A stretch of 64,000 nucleotides of DNA from Streptomyces sp. NBC_01267 (GTDB lineage Bacteria > Actinomycetota > Actinomycetes > Streptomycetales > Streptomycetaceae), in the NCBI RefSeq assembly GCF_036241575.1, contig NZ_CP108455.1, positions 1,812,501 to 1,876,500 on the forward strand. Reading direction: 5' to 3'. Position numbers and translations under genes: made by a program. Shown in pieces: positions 63,425 through 64,000 of this stretch; position 1 is the first letter of the stretch, and each line of letters starts with the position of its first letter. Below the pieces are notes generated by a model. It searched no databases. It was given only the letters and a program-made list of their open reading frames with translations, and was not told where the DNA came from.

Positions 63425-64000
63425 TCAGGCCGTCGGTACCCGCAGCGCGGCCAGGACCGGCAAGTGGTCCGAGGCCGCCCGGAGATCCGCCGCCGGGACG
63501 TCCGACGGCACCCCGCACCCCAGCACTTCCACCCCCGCCGTCGCGAAGACCGCGTCGATGCGGGAGCGGGGGTCCTGCGCCGGCGACGTGTACTCGCCAC
63601 CCCACTGCTTGGTCGCCCAGCAGTCCTGGAGCGCCGCCGCGAGCCGCTGGAAACTCCGGCCGTCCGGGCGCTCGTTCAGGTCACCGGCCACGACGGCGTG
63701 CGGGACGTCCATCGTGTCGAGACGGTCGAGCAGCAGCCCCGCCTGCGTGTGGCGTTCGTCGGACCGGAGGCTCAGGTGACAGCTGAGTACGCCGATCCGG
63801 GCGCCCCCGATCCGTACCACCGCGGTCGCGAATCCCCGCTGGTGCAGCCCCGGCGTGCGCGGGAGCAGTACGTCCTCCGTGCGCTCCACCGTGGCCCGCA
63901 GGGAGCAGAGCAGCAGCGGGCCCGCCGCGGTGGCCCCGCCGCCGAGTGTCACCAGGTCGGTGCGGGCGGCGAGCCAGGCCGCCGCCTTGCGCCAGCGGAA
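63425..64000 (-). CDS. Endonuclease/exonuclease/phosphatase family protein, 3' part
   Basis: The frame is open to the right edge, so only the last 191 residues are present. They show the C-terminal half of an EEP-fold enzyme: GVLSCHLSL with a catalytic His, AVVAGDLNERPDG (the GDLN motif with catalytic Asp and Asn), RIDAVFAT and LRAASDHLPVLA (final catalytic Asp-His). Such enzymes hydrolyse phosphodiesters in nucleic acids or phospholipid head groups; the specificity is unknown. It is read toward the hydrolase operon, and its stop is 85 bases after the end of the acidic membrane protein gene. Confidence 0.85.
   Translation of the reverse strand, partial: FRWRKAAAWLAARTDLVTLGGGATAAGPLLLCSLRATVERTEDVLLPRTPGLHQRGFATAVVRIGGARIGVLSCHLSLRSDERHTQAGLLLDRLDTMDVPHAVVAGDLNERPDGRSFQRLAAALQDCWATKQWGGEYTSPAQDPRSRIDAVFATAGVEVLGCGVPSDVPAADLRAASDHLPVLAALRVPTA

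Overview
The window is a 64-kb piece of a high-GC actinobacterial chromosome, almost certainly Streptomyces. The reasons are the very high G+C, the frequent GTG and some TTG starts, the Streptomyces-style division and cell-wall (dcw) cluster with DivIVA/YggT/SepF behind FtsZ, an actinobacterial ileS T-box, a PASTA kinase, a MacRS-type two-component pair and a fused TrpEG with its own Trp attenuator. The content is core-chromosome housekeeping. I see no insertion sequence, prophage, tRNA, rRNA or CRISPR array. Gene names rest on recognising the families by eye, not on a database search.

Layout. 1-3.0 kb: the 3' part of a large glycoside-hydrolase-like gene and a secreted polysaccharide-lyase-like gene with a palindrome-flanked promoter. 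3.0-6.1 kb (minus): GNAT, RluD-type pseudouridine synthase, LspA and a Lys/Ala-rich DksA/TraR protein. 6.3-9.8 kb (plus): ileS behind a translational T-box, then three strong hairpins separating it from divIVA. 10.0-28.1 kb (minus): one long dcw array in the order rsmH-ftsL-ftsI-murE-murF-mraY-murD-ftsW-murG-ftsQ-ftsZ-pgeF-yggS-sepF-yggT-divIVA. Most junctions overlap by 4 bases or have gaps of a few bases, and a promoter candidate lies at 28.07-28.09 kb. murC, ftsA and mraZ are absent from it.

28.2-33.9 kb (plus): a beta-carbonic anhydrase, then a MoxR/DUF58/transglutaminase operon. 33.9-41.9 kb: DUF3040, methyltransferase, SAV_6107-type HEPN protein, TetR regulator, CrtI-like FAD enzyme, a membrane protein with a Gln/Tyr/Gly-rich tail, metF, thiE and an Rv2175c-type DNA-binding protein. 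41.9-45.4 kb: a secreted PNGase-A-like protein, an FAD reductase and a small conserved protein. 45.4-47.8 kb: TPP riboswitch plus thiO-thiS-thiG. 48.1-53.1 kb: PASTA Ser/Thr kinase, endonuclease-IV-like protein, a His-rich DUF4396 membrane protein behind a CsoR-like palindrome, a molybdopterin oxidoreductase, bacterioferritin and its ferredoxin with an iron-box-like site. 53.3-56.8 kb: class II DAHP synthase divergent from a Trp leader peptide, attenuator and trpEG. 56.8-61.8 kb (minus): D-lactate-type dehydrogenase, phosphofructokinase with a PPi-type signature, macR, macS and an acyltransferase. 62-64 kb: alpha/beta hydrolase, an acidic membrane protein and the 3' part of an endonuclease/exonuclease/phosphatase gene.

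How it fits together. Most of the window serves cell-wall assembly and polar growth: lipid II synthesis (MurE, MurF, MraY, MurD, MurG), polymerisation (FtsW, FtsI), the divisome (FtsZ, FtsQ, FtsL, SepF) and the polar scaffold (DivIVA). The regulatory layer is rich and can be read directly: an ileS T-box controlling ribosome-site exposure, a TPP riboswitch, a classical Trp attenuator, and candidate operators for CsoR, DmdR1/IdeR, Crp and MacR. Several promoters have a -10 element 6-7 bases before a start codon that lacks a Shine-Dalgarno sequence, which suggests leaderless mRNAs.
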